From Acheta domesticus (lineage: Eukaryota > Arthropoda > Insecta > Orthoptera > Gryllidae), in the NCBI GenBank assembly GCA_031308135.1, contig JAHLJT010009419.1, positions 32,082,869 through 32,146,868 on the forward strand: a stretch of 64,000 bases of DNA, in the 5' to 3' direction. Shown piece after piece: positions 11,230 to 23,474 of this stretch (positions within the stretch are counted from its first letter, which is position 1; every line of letters begins with the position of its first letter). The notes under the pieces were generated by a model. That model worked only from the letters and a program-made list of their open reading frames with translations, had not been told where the DNA came from and ran no database searches. The position numbers and the translations under genes are program-made.

Positions 11230-14200
11230 ATGGCGGGGCGGGAGCGGGAGGTCAGGAAAGGAAGGGGGAATGAAGGGGACGAGGCGCCCAGCACTGCACC
11301 CCCAGGAACTCTAATCGCAGCGGCGGCGCACTCCACCGCCGCCCCCAAATGCGGCCAGTAAAGATACGAATCAGGAAGCTTTGCCTGGTAACAGTGTAAA
11401 CAAATGGTGAGACGGGGCCCCTGTTGGGCCAAGTCCTCTGTCTGACTGTGTTCAGGTTTCAAAGCTCTGGAAAGGCAAATGCTTGTAGAGCGTGTTAGCT
11501 AGTGGGATATCACATATGGCTTGTAATTCAGTAGTAGGAAAAGCTAACATGCTGGCATTGGTCCACATGTGATCAGATATCTGAGAGTTTTACGAAGTTT
11601 GAAAAAAATAATTTGATGAAATTATTCTAGGGATGAAACACGCCCTTCCACTTCTATTGTATTATTGTCAAACATAAAGTTTTATCTCATAAAACACCGG
11701 CACTTTTATCAGAATTATGATTATTTAGTATTTGAGAATAAAATGCTGTTATACTGGTTATCAAACTAAGTTTAAGCAAAGTTACACAGTAACAATTTTT
11801 TACCACCAAGCAAAACCTCGAGTAGATACTTCTTCAAGTAATGTGTTATCCAAAGGTAATTTTGAAATTCGGAGAATTTAATTGAATTCAGAGAGCTTGA
11901 TATTCTCATCTTAGGGACGGAGATTTCAAGAACGAGGAATTATTTTAAAAAATTCATAGTGTGAATAAAAAGTAGGTGTATATACTTCTTCTGCAATTAG
12001 CAATGTCACATATTTCGATCATAATTTTTTTCCAAGCAAAGCATCCCCGTTGCTAGTATTTGTGGCAACGTCATCATTTCCCGACCTCATAATCCAAACA
12101 AGGCGCAGCAGGCAAGGCAGGGTCTGGCGGTTACGGTTCTGAAAGCCTGGAGGGGACTCACTCATTAGGGGCAATCGATGCTCCTAATATTTTAATTTTC
12201 CACCAGGTTACTCCCTCCCTCCCTCCCTCCAGGCTGCCTGGCTACGGTGGCCTCGGCTCCCGAGACGTCCCCACCGCCGCACGGGGCTGTTGCCAAGAGC
12301 CCGTCTTCGCCCGATAATTACAATCTACGAGGGTTCCTCGTCGATATCGCAAAGAACAGATATACTTTCCTGCTCTACAATACGATTGCTTCTTTTGCCT
12401 TTTCCGCACTCAGTGGTGACATTCAGCCGTTTCCGAGCATTCCACCTTCTCCCTCTTCTCTCCTTAAAAGTGGTACAAAGCAAGTTTCAGAGACGTTATT
12501 ACTCCTCTGTCCGTTTCCTTCATTTGTTCGTCCGAATATTGTTTTAAATAGGGATTTTCCCTAATATAATGTATTTTCCCCCCTTTTTTATGACGTTGTT
12601 CCCCATATGTTGTTCGCTTTTTAATGATCGCATTTGATATATTGTTTACGTACTTGCGTCGTCTTTTTAAGGAAGTGGTCATCCTTTTTCGTCTAAGCAA
12701 AAAGTACAAATTTCCAACATATTTTTATTAATTAATGGGGAAGAAAAAATATTTTCTGCCTAAAAATGTTTCGAATATTTCCTTGAGAGAACACAGGTAT
12801 AATGTACTAGAAAATTTCAAAGTTGCCAATAGTTTCCTCATTTTCCTGACTGTATGCTCGTTTACAGAAGGCAGTACATTTAAGTTTCATAAACCGTTTG
12901 CCCGTAATACGTCTTTTGTGTGTAAATGACTTCTAATGCCCGAAAAAAACAAGTTCCGAAGGGGACATTACAGAAATGGTAATATTTATTGTTAACCTAT
13001 GTCAGTTTAGAGTCTTTAACTTGATACAATGAACTTTTATATGTCATACAAGTATTTGTAATCTCATATTCATTTTTTTTCGAGATACTGAGTTAACGTA
13101 AAGTCCTTTAAGATAAATTAAATTGTTGCAATTCGTTTCTTGTAGCGACAAAACTATGTTTACCGCGAAAATCCTCTATGATTAACATCTTTTTATATAA
13201 AAATGACCTATTTAAAGAAGTTTTCAACATACAAAACAACTAAGTATAAATATCATCCAATATCAATTTATTTTACGCGAATGGGAATGGGTAATACATA
13301 GCATGCAATATTAAGTCATCGGGCACGTATTCGATAAATAAATGTATTCAAATCTGGAGTTACTCTCTAAATAACATCTTCATGTAATTCATCATCCAAC
13401 TGCAATCCCTCACGTTACAAACTCTCAAAACCACAATAAGATTGTAATTCTATCTACCATTTAATATATCAGGCATCAAACCTCGCCTTACAGCGCCAAG
13501 GCGACTTCGCCCTACAATGATTTCTAAAGTACGCGTCTTACCCTGTGGGCACTTTCATCTTCGATCACCGGCGCGCGGCGATGCGCGTCTGTCACCGGTG
13601 TCCTTCGCCGCCGGCTGAAGCAGGAATCCATCGATCAACCCCCCAAGCAGAGGCTCTCAGCATTAAGGTCGATCCATTACAATGTAAACTTCGGGGAGTC
13701 CACTCTTCATGAAATTTAAATGAGGGCTCCCTCTTTCACATCTTCCCCGAGCCCTATACTCGATACGCAGTCAAGTCGACAACGGCATTCAATACAAAAG
13801 TCGGCAGGCTTTTGGGGAAAAAAAGAAGATGGGAACGGATAGACCGTGATAAGAACGGGGGACAGAAAAAGAAGATTCCTTTCTTTAGATTCCATTCTTG
13901 CACTATACAATTACAACAATATCTCAGGGGAAAAGGGACGACTATCATTATTCACACAAAAAAAAAGGAAAAGGAACATTCCGGAGCTCGAATAATCGGA
14001 GAGACCTACAAACACGCGGAGCCGAATGCGCGCACTGAAGCTTGGGTGATTTCGGACGGCACTAAAACAAGGCGTAATTGCCCCTCTGGAAGAACGGTGT
14101 CCCAATGGGATGACGTGATGGCTGAACAAAAGCTATGATCCCCTCAGGAACGCAAGCACGAGCGCTGGAATAAAGTCCAGACATTTCGCATCCACAAAGT

Positions 14201-14570
14201 CAAAGGCCTCCGGATGACATTCCAGCGCGTCTATTATTCGCTGATTGCAAATGTCAAATAAGAGACGGTCGTCACAAACTGAATCGAATCAGTTTCATTA
14301 ACTAGGGGTGAATGAAAAGAAAACTGATGATATGGACGTCACTAATTTATTGAAACCTATCAATCTCCGAAGAACTTGTCAATTTACTTACGAGATGTAA
14401 TCAAAAAACGAGAAATGTCTCTTTTTTCTGAACTAAAAATAAGTTAATTGTTACTCGTATTATTACACAATGGTGATTCTCATGTAACATACGTATTTAT
14501 GCTTTAGTAATTTAATGTCAGTATTATATTTATCATCCAATACAGCACCAAACATACAGCGTAAATTTAA
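11230..14570. other. No gene seen; short (CTCC)n tract
   Basis: A GC-rich shoulder to about 11460 gives way to AT-rich DNA. A (CTCC)n run occupies about 12211-12230. GC patches lie at 12240-12310, 13550-13670 and 13980-14240. None of the open frames (at most 108 codons) shows a domain. The 14.0-14.25 kb patch is non-repetitive and could be a conserved noncoding or exonic piece, but nothing decides it. Confidence 0.4.
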
Positions 14571-14589
14571 GACAGTTTTAATCTCTTAT

Positions 14590-14720
14590 ATAAATGTAAA
14601 TGTGTCTCTGTTGTTGTGTTGACTACAAAAATACTTAAACCACTGGAGCGATTGCTGGTCGGAGCTGCTTAACAGATGATAGTGATAAAAGCTGAGGGAT
14701 ACCTGGTAATCGACTGCATA
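14590..14720 (+). repeat. Dispersed-repeat-like segment
   Basis: The stretch reads TATATAAATGTAAATGTG, a (TCTGTTGT)-like run, then AAACCACTGGAGCGATTGC. Insect genomes commonly carry repeat ends with this arrangement (a TATATAAAAATGAATG-like start, a TGTTTGT run, then a CTACTGGACCGATT-like block), some of them on Helitrons. I recall the pattern and cannot place the family. No second copy is obvious in the window apart from a distant resemblance at 30980-31060. Confidence 0.3.
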
Positions 14721-15224
14721 AGCTCATATAATTTAAGTTGCTATTAATTAAGTGCTAAGTATTATAAATATAAATTTTATACTTTTAATAATACTTCCTC
14801 AACTCACAGAAAGAGTAATTTAATGTAAAATTTCTGAACTGAAAGATTTTCAAAACGCAACTCACATGGTTTTCTTTCACTAACATCCCATAAAAAATAA
14901 TTAGTTATGTATGAATGTAGTAAAATACAAATAATTGAATTCTCATAAAAGTAGGTCACCATACATCAAATTGAAAGAAAAACCGCATTTTATGGGCAAT
15001 GTGCTAATTTATTTTTCACATTTCATTTCCATCAGCTTGGACCGTCAGTCTACTGAGCCCCTTTCAAATTTATATTTTCTTTTGCACGGCCATCTAGACA
15101 TCGTTTACTTTCGCTACTCGTCCCTACTGTGGTCGGTAGTGAGCGTTTTAAACGCTGCCCGGAATCATTGATGTGTGACCCGCCATTGCGGATTTATCGT
15201 TGCCACAGCAGCCCGTGAGGCAAA

Positions 15225-15890
15225 ATGCGCTCTTGGGCCGTCACTCCCACAGGAGCAGCCTCCCTGCGCGGCTGCCATAGCATCGGTCTCGCTTCCCCTC
15301 CACCGTGGTCCCTCGGCTTCGAACATTCACGTCCGACCCCGCGCACCCAACTCTTCCATCGTACTGCGAAAATCCACTCGCACCTTGCCCTCCGCCCTAC
15401 GTCCCACGTCCCGCGTCCCTCGTCACCCACACATCCACCTCGTCCCACGCTTCTTGCATCCCGCCTTTTGCATCTCCCTCCACCCAAGTTGTCCTCCGCC
15501 CCTCGCACCATGCCCCTTACATCTTGCCCCACGCCCCTCGCTCTTCGTCCCTTGCCCTTGGGCCCTCATTCCCCTCCCTTCTCCCTTGACCCTTTGCACC
15601 TCCCATGCCCCTCTCTCATCGCACCTGGTCTCTCGCCCCTCGCACCATGTCCCTCGACCCTTGCCCCGTCGCACCACGCCTCTACGCCCTTCACCCCTCG
15701 TCACTCACCTATGCACCTTACACCAGGCTACTCGCCTCTCGTCCCTCGCACCGCCGCACCCGAACCTTAGCCCTCTCCCCCTCATCATCCCCCCTGCATT
15801 TTGCTCCACGTCCCACGTCCCTCGCCCCTCGTTCCCCGCGCCCTTCGCCCTTTCCACCTTCCCCACGCCCCTCAACTCTCGCCCATCGCA
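15225..15890. other. C-rich low-complexity shoulder of the 14-bp array
   Basis: The plus strand is C+T rich, with diffuse CTCGCCCCTCGC / CCTCGTCCC-type words that look like diverged precursors of the array at 15893-16280. All three plus frames are open across long spans, giving Pro/Ser/Ala/His-rich translations. I treat these as composition artefacts. Confidence 0.65.
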
Positions 15891-15892
15891 CC

Positions 15893-16280
15893 TCGCCCTA
15901 CGCCCCTCGCCCTACGCCCTCGCCCTACGCCCCTCGCCCTACGCCCCTCGCCCTACGCCCCTCGCCCTACGCCCCTCGCCCTACGCCCCTCGCCCTACGC
16001 CCCTCGCCCTACGCCCCTCGCCCTACGCCCCTCGCCCTACGCCCCTCGCCCTACGCCCCTCGCCCTACGCCCCTCGCCCTACGCCCCTCGCCCTACGCCC
16101 CTCGCCCTACGCCCCTCGCCCTACGCCCCTCGCCCTACGCCCCTCGCCCTACGCCTCTCGCCCTACGCCCCTCGCCCTACGCCCCTCGCCCTACGCCCCT
16201 CGCCCTACGCCCCTCGCCCTACGCCCCTCGCCCTACGCCCCTCGCCCTACGCCCCTCGCCCTACGCCCCTCGCCCTACAC
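15893..16280. repeat. 14-bp minisatellite, about 27 copies
   Basis: CGCCCTACGCCCCT repeats with almost no variation. One unit near 15910-15922 is shortened and one near 16155 reads CGCCTCTCG. Since 14 is not a multiple of three, each plus frame cycles through the same 14-residue peptide (APRPTPLALRPSPY). This explains why three long plus-strand open frames (417, 353 and 237 codons) coexist here. No signal peptide, start context or non-repeat domain supports a gene. Confidence 0.95.
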
Positions 16281-16679
16281 CTCTCGCCGCTCGTCCCACG
16301 CTCTTCTCCCCTTGTCCAACGGCTCTCACCCTTTGCACCTCCCCTCACACTCCTCGCACCATGCCCCCCCAGCTTGCCTCTCACCCGTTGCCCCTCACCC
16401 CCATTCCCCTCGCTCCACCGGCACATGAAATACTTCCTGCGGCGGGCCAGCACTTTCGGCTTTATACCCTCGCCCGCACGCCCCCCGCGTCCCGCGTCCT
16501 GGGCCAGCCATTAACCCAGCCCATTCTGGCGCCCCGCTCGCCACCACCGCCTCCTCCTCCTCCCACGCCCCTGACGCCCCATGCGTCTCATGCTGAGGCC
16601 ACGGGCGAGAGAGGGCTTCAAGTCACGGATATGCAGGCCGAGGTCGCACCAGCTTTGCCCAGTTGAATGAATTCTGTAG

Positions 16680-17490
16680 TGTATTCGAAAGTTCACGCAA
16701 AGGCCTCCAGAATGTTTTTTTGATCATTATTGCTCGGACAACATTTACGGTTGTTGATTGTCAGTCATTTGATATTTCTGGTTTGAAATAGCTAAGTAAC
16801 GAATGCGTTAGTTTAAACAAAACGCATTCATTCAAATATTATCTTTAGAGATAAAATATTTTTACACGTAAAACCACGACTTTTAAAACTTTAAGTCAAT
16901 ATTTTTAATATTAATATAATAAAGTAACTCAAATAAGCAACAATATAATATTTTTAAAAGATCATACCTGGTAATTTTATTTGAGAATGGAATATAATAA
17001 ACACTTAAATACCTCGATCTTATATTATTTTCTTGTTTGTACCCTTAACATTCATCGTCAAAATTCGTTCCCCTGCCAGGAAATATGCTGGTAACTAGAC
17101 ACGATCGTTCCTTCTCAGAGAAGATTATTTAGAGTTATAGTTTCAGAGCAAAGCATATTACACTTCCAACGTGAGTTTCAATCTGGTTCACCGAGCTGTG
17201 CTTACACCTATAAATTCCACTTCATTTAATAGTATTTTCTCACAGTTTCCACTGCACGTTAAGATCGTAGCTGCTTCTGTGTGCATTACATCGACTATTT
17301 GCATTTCATCGCCATTTAATAGCCCAGACCAGAAACCATTTAGTATACTACATTGTTACGGAGTAATCGGATGTTAGGATCTCTTCAATGTCTATGTATT
17401 TCATTCCGTTACAGCTCAATTACGTTCGCATTTTCCTTCCTTCATAACTAAACACACAGAGAGATGTGTGATTATGCGCGACGGGGCCCG
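16680..17490. other. AT-rich stretch, no gene seen
   Basis: AT-rich sequence with short open frames only; nothing recognisable. Confidence 0.5.
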
Positions 17491-17499
17491 AGTTTTGTA

Positions 17500-17780
17500 T
17501 GTGAGCTGCGGGGGAGGAGGAGGAGGAGGGGGGAGTCGAATGAACCAACACGGGAATGGATGAGCGACATGCGACGAGTCGTCGCTCGTAAAGGCTTCGC
17601 CGCGTGATGACGATCGCGCGTCAGAGGGGAAGAGGAGGGGTAGCGCGAGCTCGCGTGACGTCACGGCAGGTGCAGGAAATGCCCGTGCGCGGGCACACGC
17701 ATGGTGACTCCGCCGCCGCCACCGTCGCCTCCCCGTGCGTACATGCCGCTGCGACGCGGAAGCTTCATCGTTCAGCCCTG
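17500..17780. other. GC-rich island
   Basis: A short GC- and CpG-rich patch starting with a (GGA)n-like purine run at 17511-17535. A palindrome-like GCGTGACGTCACG near 17652-17664 contains TGACGTCA, the full CRE/ATF site. In AT-rich surroundings this could be a regulatory element. The open frames on both strands have no recognisable domain. Confidence 0.35.
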
Positions 17781-17887
17781 CTGCTTGTATTGCTCGCGCA
17801 AGTTTACTTGATACCGTAGCTTTTTTACTTGCTACCAGTTTTACTTGGTACCATTTCCCACTAGAGCACGCCATAGAAAACTCGCCT

Positions 17888-17923
17888 TAGAACATAGTTC
17901 ACACCGACGTGAACTATGTTCTA
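17888..17923. repeat. Perfect inverted repeat, 15-bp arms
   Basis: TAGAACATAGTTCAC (17888-17902) and its exact reverse complement (17909-17923) flank the 6-nt loop ACCGAC. It could form a hairpin or mark a small foldback. No U-run follows on either strand, and bacterial-style terminators do not apply here. Confidence 0.85.
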
Positions 17924-17929
17924 TAAATA

Positions 17930-18600
17930 TTTACATAATTGAAGTCTTGCTCTGCTCATCTGATGGCGTTCGTTAAGTACCAAGCTGATGTGACTCGGTC
18001 GGCTGCTTGCGTCGTAAGATATCGAAATTGAATTATTTTGAATGATTACATCCCCTCCATTCATTTTTTCCCTTCACGGAGCTTTGATTCTTCCTATTCC
18101 AGCATGTCATCATATTTAGTCGTCGTCTCGCGGCTAGTTTATTTACTGGGCACCCTGACGACCTGTACTCCATGACTTTTCCCCATTCCGTATGCCTAAA
18201 TTACACAATTATATTTCACATATATAAAAACGGCGGTCTTTCTGGCTTATCACAATACACGATCTTCCTAGTCATTGCTCAACGCTGAATAGCGCGGCGC
18301 GTTGGGATACTTAGGTCAAACTCAAAACGGCACGTATCAATATACAATGCTACCTCGTACCTCGTACCTCCGAATCAATCGTATTCCTCGTGCCACGCTT
18401 TGGGACGATAAGTTCATACCAATAGTTGATGCGCCCTTTTAAGTCGTGAGTTAGGTAGAACCCTCCTCTCCCCACTCCGCTGCGGAATTTCAAGATAACT
18501 TGTGGGTGTAGCATGCGACCCTTTCATCTCAGCGGGCTAGTTCTTTTTGGGTAATAGTTTCTTTACAAATAGATTATCGTTTTCAACTAGAATTAGTCTC
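17930..18600. other. No gene seen
   Basis: Mixed composition without repeats or coding signal. A direct repeat TACCTCGTACCTCGTACCTCC lies near 18350-18370. Confidence 0.45.
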
Positions 18601-18607
18601 CTTTAGA

Positions 18608-18823
18608 TTAGACCTTACATTCAAAGTTTTTAGTACTTGTTCTGGCGTCTTTTCTGTGAGTGTTCTCTGTCATATCGTTTTTTTTCAATGTGAAGTCTAT
18701 TCTATCCACATGGAATAACCACTTTGTCTGGAAGTTCTTTATTTCCTCTAATGTACTTTTATCACAATTTACGTCGTATTCCATCAGTCTAGATTTGGTA
18801 TCGTGTATATCCGACGATTCCAC
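18608..18823 (-). pseudogene. Possible retroelement C-terminal relic
   Basis: A 71-codon minus frame contains LEEIKNFQTKWLFHVDRI. This resembles the conserved C-terminal stretch of some non-LTR retrotransposon proteins, where an amphipathic helix precedes W..H..RM. Only this one motif supports the reading. No reverse-transcriptase core is visible nearby, and the following residues do not continue the usual pattern. It may be chance. Confidence 0.22.
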
Positions 18824-18849
18824 ACACTTGGATGATTGATTTTCACATT

Positions 18850-21350
18850 TCCTTTCGCAGAAATTGCATCATAGATAACAGAAGATCATAATCAGACATC
18901 CGAAAGCAATGTTAAAATAGCCCCTATAGTTATTAATCTAAGGGCTATAGAGAAATTTATTCATTTATTTTCATAACTTTGTAAACACTAGCATGCATTC
19001 TATAATTCAAACTTCTCAAAACGTAAAGACGTTATTATAATAAGCATCTTTGAATTATCTGAGTGTCAAACCAACAAGAAAGTTAGACATGCGGAGAAAA
19101 CATTTGAGGAAATTGTACTATAACTTACAAGTATTATTCACAATCAAAGACTTCGTAACTCGTACGTTTCTTCAGATCATTAATTTTCTAACAAAGTCCT
19201 TTTTTTCAATGAATTCTGAATTTATGAGTATATTGACGCATTGTATTGTTACGTATATATGATTCTGAAAGTAAACTCTACATCTCAACACGAAATATCA
19301 GTAAGTATTCAAAATTAGAAATAAAAAGTTTATCTATAAATGTCTCATTAATGTTTACTTTGACTATCACTAATAATTATATTTTTAAGAAAAGTGAAAA
19401 TGTAACCAGTTGCACGTAAACATGAAAACTGAAAATAAATAAAAAAATATCTTTAAGGAATAGTGATATTGTTATTGCGAATGATCTTTTACTTCAAATA
19501 AATTGTTAATTTTGTCTTTCATTTTTAAAAATATTAACAAATTACCCGTTTTTATAAACTAACCTATCTTCTCCATCACCATTCAAACACGTAAAAAAAT
19601 GAATCATGATCAACAAATGGATTTTTCCTGTCGTTTTAGTTACCAGCAGGGAAATGCAATCGCTTACAAACACTTAACAATTCGAGAAGATTAGATCCTA
19701 AAATTTATGGTGTATGAAAAACATCAAATATACGACCTTTGTCGCAATTACGAGAAGTTGTGTAGGGAGAGGAAAGATAAAAAAGTCGTGCAGGAAGCGA
19801 GCTTTTCCTTTGATATCTCGCGACTGCAATATTTGATGCGTCTATTTCGAGCCTATTTTTTGTTTCCTCATCGACAAAGTTTTATATTGCCCCTTCTCTA
19901 CCGTAATAATTTGAATCATAACATAATTATTGTTTCATTTGCGAAAAGTTTGCTTAGAAAGAATTAAACCAAACTTCATGAACTTATCAAATATTATAAT
20001 TTAAGCATATTATTAAACACTTATTTATTTATTTATTTATTTATTTCTCAAAAACAGTAAAAACTGTATATGACGTGTGGGGAAAGAGATTTATCTGCGC
20101 ACATTTTCTTGAGGGCCAAAATTATATAAAAAATATGTGCGGGCGTTGTTTAGTATTTACTAGTATTCTTCGTATTAAACAGCCTGTGTACACACACATT
20201 AAAGGCATCCGTACTCACGCGACACTGGTTCAGTTTTCTTTTGCTGATTCTGGACTTACCTGAAACAAAATGATATTACATAGAACATGTTTATATTATC
20301 GTTTTCTAGTACATAAAAATCACGTTCACAAACATACAAGTTAGTATATTTGAGGGAAAGGAACGATGTATTTATACAGAAACGACTATAAAAAACAAAC
20401 ACATTCGGTGAATTAATTAGTAACAAATAGTCAAAATCGACAAATAGCAAAGTGCGAGACATAGCAGCAATTGTTCTAATACGTTTGTTTAAATTATTAA
20501 TAATTATTCTGTTCAATAATGCAGTTTCAACCACAAATCACCACTAAAATAGTTTATTTCAAGCAATTCCATGTAATATTTCTAATAAATATTCTGCAGA
20601 TATTTATTATAAAACTGGTATTTGAACTCAAAATTAGCAGAATAAATAAAGTGACGATGAGCCACGATCTAGAAGAACATGGTTTGTCGCTGAACAAAAT
20701 CTAAAGAAATTTCTATGAAGCAGAAAATCCTTACATTACCAACGAATTCAGTTAGATTAGTTCAAATAACCACTGAGTATAAACCACAGATAGTCGTGAT
20801 TTACATGCCCCTTGACTGAATTAGAGCATTTATAGGAGATAACCGCAGATATCGACTTCATCGGTGAGAGGTGTGCAGATTAATTAAGAGTATTAGCTCG
20901 AGAAAATTTATATAGCTTCGCGGATCATTGACATGCCAGGGAGAAAAAGAAGTTGTGAATTACTTAGACGGAAGAACTCTTAGAATGATAAATATAAAGA
21001 ACACGATCTTCTCACCCAAGCGTACATACGAGTATTTGTAGGACCTCTTTGTATTCAATATTAGGGTACAGGATAGCAAGATAATTACAATGATCTAAGA
21101 CATCAACTCAAGAACTGTATTTGTTAGAACCCCTGCTACCTAATGGGATGTAAACACATTATCTTTGAAATTCGTGAAAATAATCCAAATAAACTGTTCT
21201 GTTATTTATGGAACGTTAAATCCCACACGCTATTGTTTATTATAGGGGCTTGTCTTTACGTATCCTGCCGAAAATCACGATTATCCACTTCAGTTAAATC
21301 CACTTCATCTCCTAGTCCGCTGACAGAGATCAGTGCACCCCACTCGCCAT
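18850..21350. other. AT-rich stretch, no gene seen; (ATTT)n at 20021-20045
   Basis: About 2.5 kb of AT-rich DNA with scattered open frames below 95 codons, none recognisable. A (TTTA)n microsatellite of about six units lies at 20021-20045. Confidence 0.5.
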
Positions 21351-21354
21351 AATT

Positions 21355-21570
21355 CGTGAGAGCCGAAGCGCGAGGGCCAGGACAGAACAAGCGAACGTTA
21401 GCGCGCGACCGTGTTTGTCCAACTCGGCGCGCGATCACAGAGCGGCGCATATTTTTATCCACGCGCAGGCACCGCCGCCGCCCGGCGCACATCGTGTGCT
21501 CCAGGCAGCCGCACGGCGCACGCGGACGGGTTGGTTTACGGCGCAGCTGAATACGGCACGCCCCTCCGCG
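21355..21570. other. GC-rich island
   Basis: CpG-dense, non-repetitive sequence with overlapping frames on both strands, directly upstream of the pyrimidine-rich shoulder and the 18-bp array. It could be regulatory; the sequence does not decide. Confidence 0.4.
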
Positions 21571-22088
21571 TCTCACCCCGACCCACAATCGACACATTTC
21601 CCACACTGGCATCCTCCCCACACACCGCCCTACATTCTGTATCCCTTTACAATATGCTCTCCCCTTCACCGTTTACTCTCACCCTTTTGCCCTCCGGGTT
21701 CCATTCACTTGCTCACATCGCTAAACCGTCCTGAGCAGGTCGACTTGGCTCTCCCGCTGGCCAGCTCATGAGTCCACCTCCATCACCTCGTCCCCTCCCC
21801 GCTCCACCATGTAGAAACCTATCACTCTCATTCTCCCTCTCCACAACTTCCTAGCCCTCTCAGCTCCTCCCGCCAGACCCGTTAACGCTTTGCTCGCCTT
21901 CCTTGTCCGGTTCACCATTTCGCCCCTCGCCCTCCCCTTCCCAACGTGCCCTTCCCTCCAACTCTCCATTCCCCGTCCCGCTCGCTCACCCTGCCCTAAC
22001 CGCCATTCCTCGCTCCGCTTTCCCTTTCCCAGCTCCAATCGCCGTCCTTCGCTCAGCTTGCCCTCACTCAAACTCTTCCGCCAGCTAG

Positions 22089-22760
22089 GCTCGCCCTACC
22101 CGCTCAGCTCGCCCTACCCGCTCAGCTCGCCCTACCCGCTCAGCTCGCTCTATCCGCTCAGCTCGCTCTATCCGCTCAGCTCGCTCTATCCGCTCAGCTC
22201 GCTCTATCCGCTCAGCTCGCTCTATCCGCTCAGCTCGCTCTATCCGCTCAGCTCGCTCTATCCGCTCAGCTCGCTCTATCCGCTCAGCTCGCTCTATCCG
22301 CTCAGCTCGCTCTATCCGCTCAGCTCGCTCTATCCGCTCAGCTCGCTCTATCCGCTCAGCTCGCTCTATCCGCTCAGCTCGCTCTATCCGCTCAGCTCGC
22401 TCTATCCGCTCAGCTCGCTCTATCCGCTCAGCTCGCTCTATCCGCTCAGCTCGCTCTATCCGCTCAGCTCGCTCTATCCGCTCAGCTCGCTCTATCCGCT
22501 CAGCTCGCTCTATCCGCTCAGCTCGCTCTATCCGCTCAGCTCGCTCTATCCGCTCAGCTCGCTCTATCCGCTCAGCTCGCTCTACCCCGCTCGGTTCGCT
22601 CTACCCGCTCAGCTCGCTCTACCCACTCAGGTCGCCCTACCCGCTCAGCTCGCTCTATCCACTCAGCTCGCCCTACCCGCTCAGCTCGCTCTACCCACTC
22701 AGCTCGCCCTACCCGCTCAGCTCGCCCTACCCACTCATCTCGTCCTACCCACAAAGTTCG
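22089..22760. repeat. 18-bp minisatellite, about 35 copies
   Basis: From 22141 to about 22583 the unit CTCTATCCGCTCAGCTCG repeats about 24 times almost without change. Flanking units are CCCTACCCG-type variants, and diverged copies extend to about 22990. As 18 is a multiple of three, one plus frame (21890-22903, 337 codons) reads a hexapeptide repeat SSLYPL. Its non-repeat N-terminal ~70 residues are Pro/Ser/Leu-rich and match no family I know. The homogeneous core with diverged edges fits unequal exchange. Confidence 0.95.
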
Positions 22761-23004
22761 CCTCCTCCATTCTACTCGCCCTCATCGGTCAACTTGCCTC
22801 TCCCGCTCAGCTCACCTCTCGGCTTGCCCTCTCCAATCTGCTTGCCTGCTCAATTCGCCCTTGCCCTCCCCCCCTGCTCAATTCGCCCTACCCGCTCAGC
22901 TAGCTCACCCTGTTCGACTCGTCTCTCATTCAGCTCGTTCCCCATTCAGCTCACTCACTCTGCTCAGCTCGTTCCCCACTCGCCTCTCTCCCCCTCCCGC
23001 TTTC

Positions 23005-23465
23005 CCCACCTGCGTGGCGCGCGAATATTTCACGGGCGCAGAGGGCGCGCCGGCGGCTGTTTGACGATCAGACTTCATCAGCAGTTGTCACGGATGGCGG
23101 CCGCAAATCCGTGTTGACACGCGGTATTAACCTGGCGACTGTGCGCGGCGCGGGGCGGGGCGCGGGCGGGAGGGCCGGGCGCAGGGGCCCGGCGGTGGCG
23201 TCCCTGCTGCTTACTGCCGGCCCTACGGAACCCGGGGGCCAAAGGTCGCGAAAGTTTGTGGAGCTCGCAGCGATATTGGCCGCGGCCGCCCGGCGTCAAT
23301 ACCGCGACCGAGCCCTGCCGCCAGCCCCGCCCACCACCCCCACCACCCCGTCCACGCCCACGCAGAGCTGCTATGCGTACAAAGTGGCTGTGGTAGCTGC
23401 GGCCGTGTTGGCGGAAACGGTGGCGATGGTGGCGGCGAGGCTGAAGGCGAAAGCTATGTGGAAGT
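23005..23465. other. GC-rich, CpG-dense island
   Basis: Non-repetitive GC-rich DNA (GCGCGGCGCGGGGCGGGGCG near 23147-23166, GGCCGCGGCCGCCCGG near 23277-23292) falling sharply into AT-rich sequence at about 23470. Open frames of 118 and 130 codons run opposite each other with Ala/Arg/Gly-rich translations. It could be a CpG-rich promoter; no TATA motif or splice structure confirms this. Confidence 0.4.
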
Positions 23466-23474
23466 AGCAATCTA

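Noticed and set aside
15175..16666. Plus-strand frames of 417, 353 and 237 codons
   Set aside because: All follow from the 14-bp array and its C-rich shoulder, which lack stops in every plus frame.
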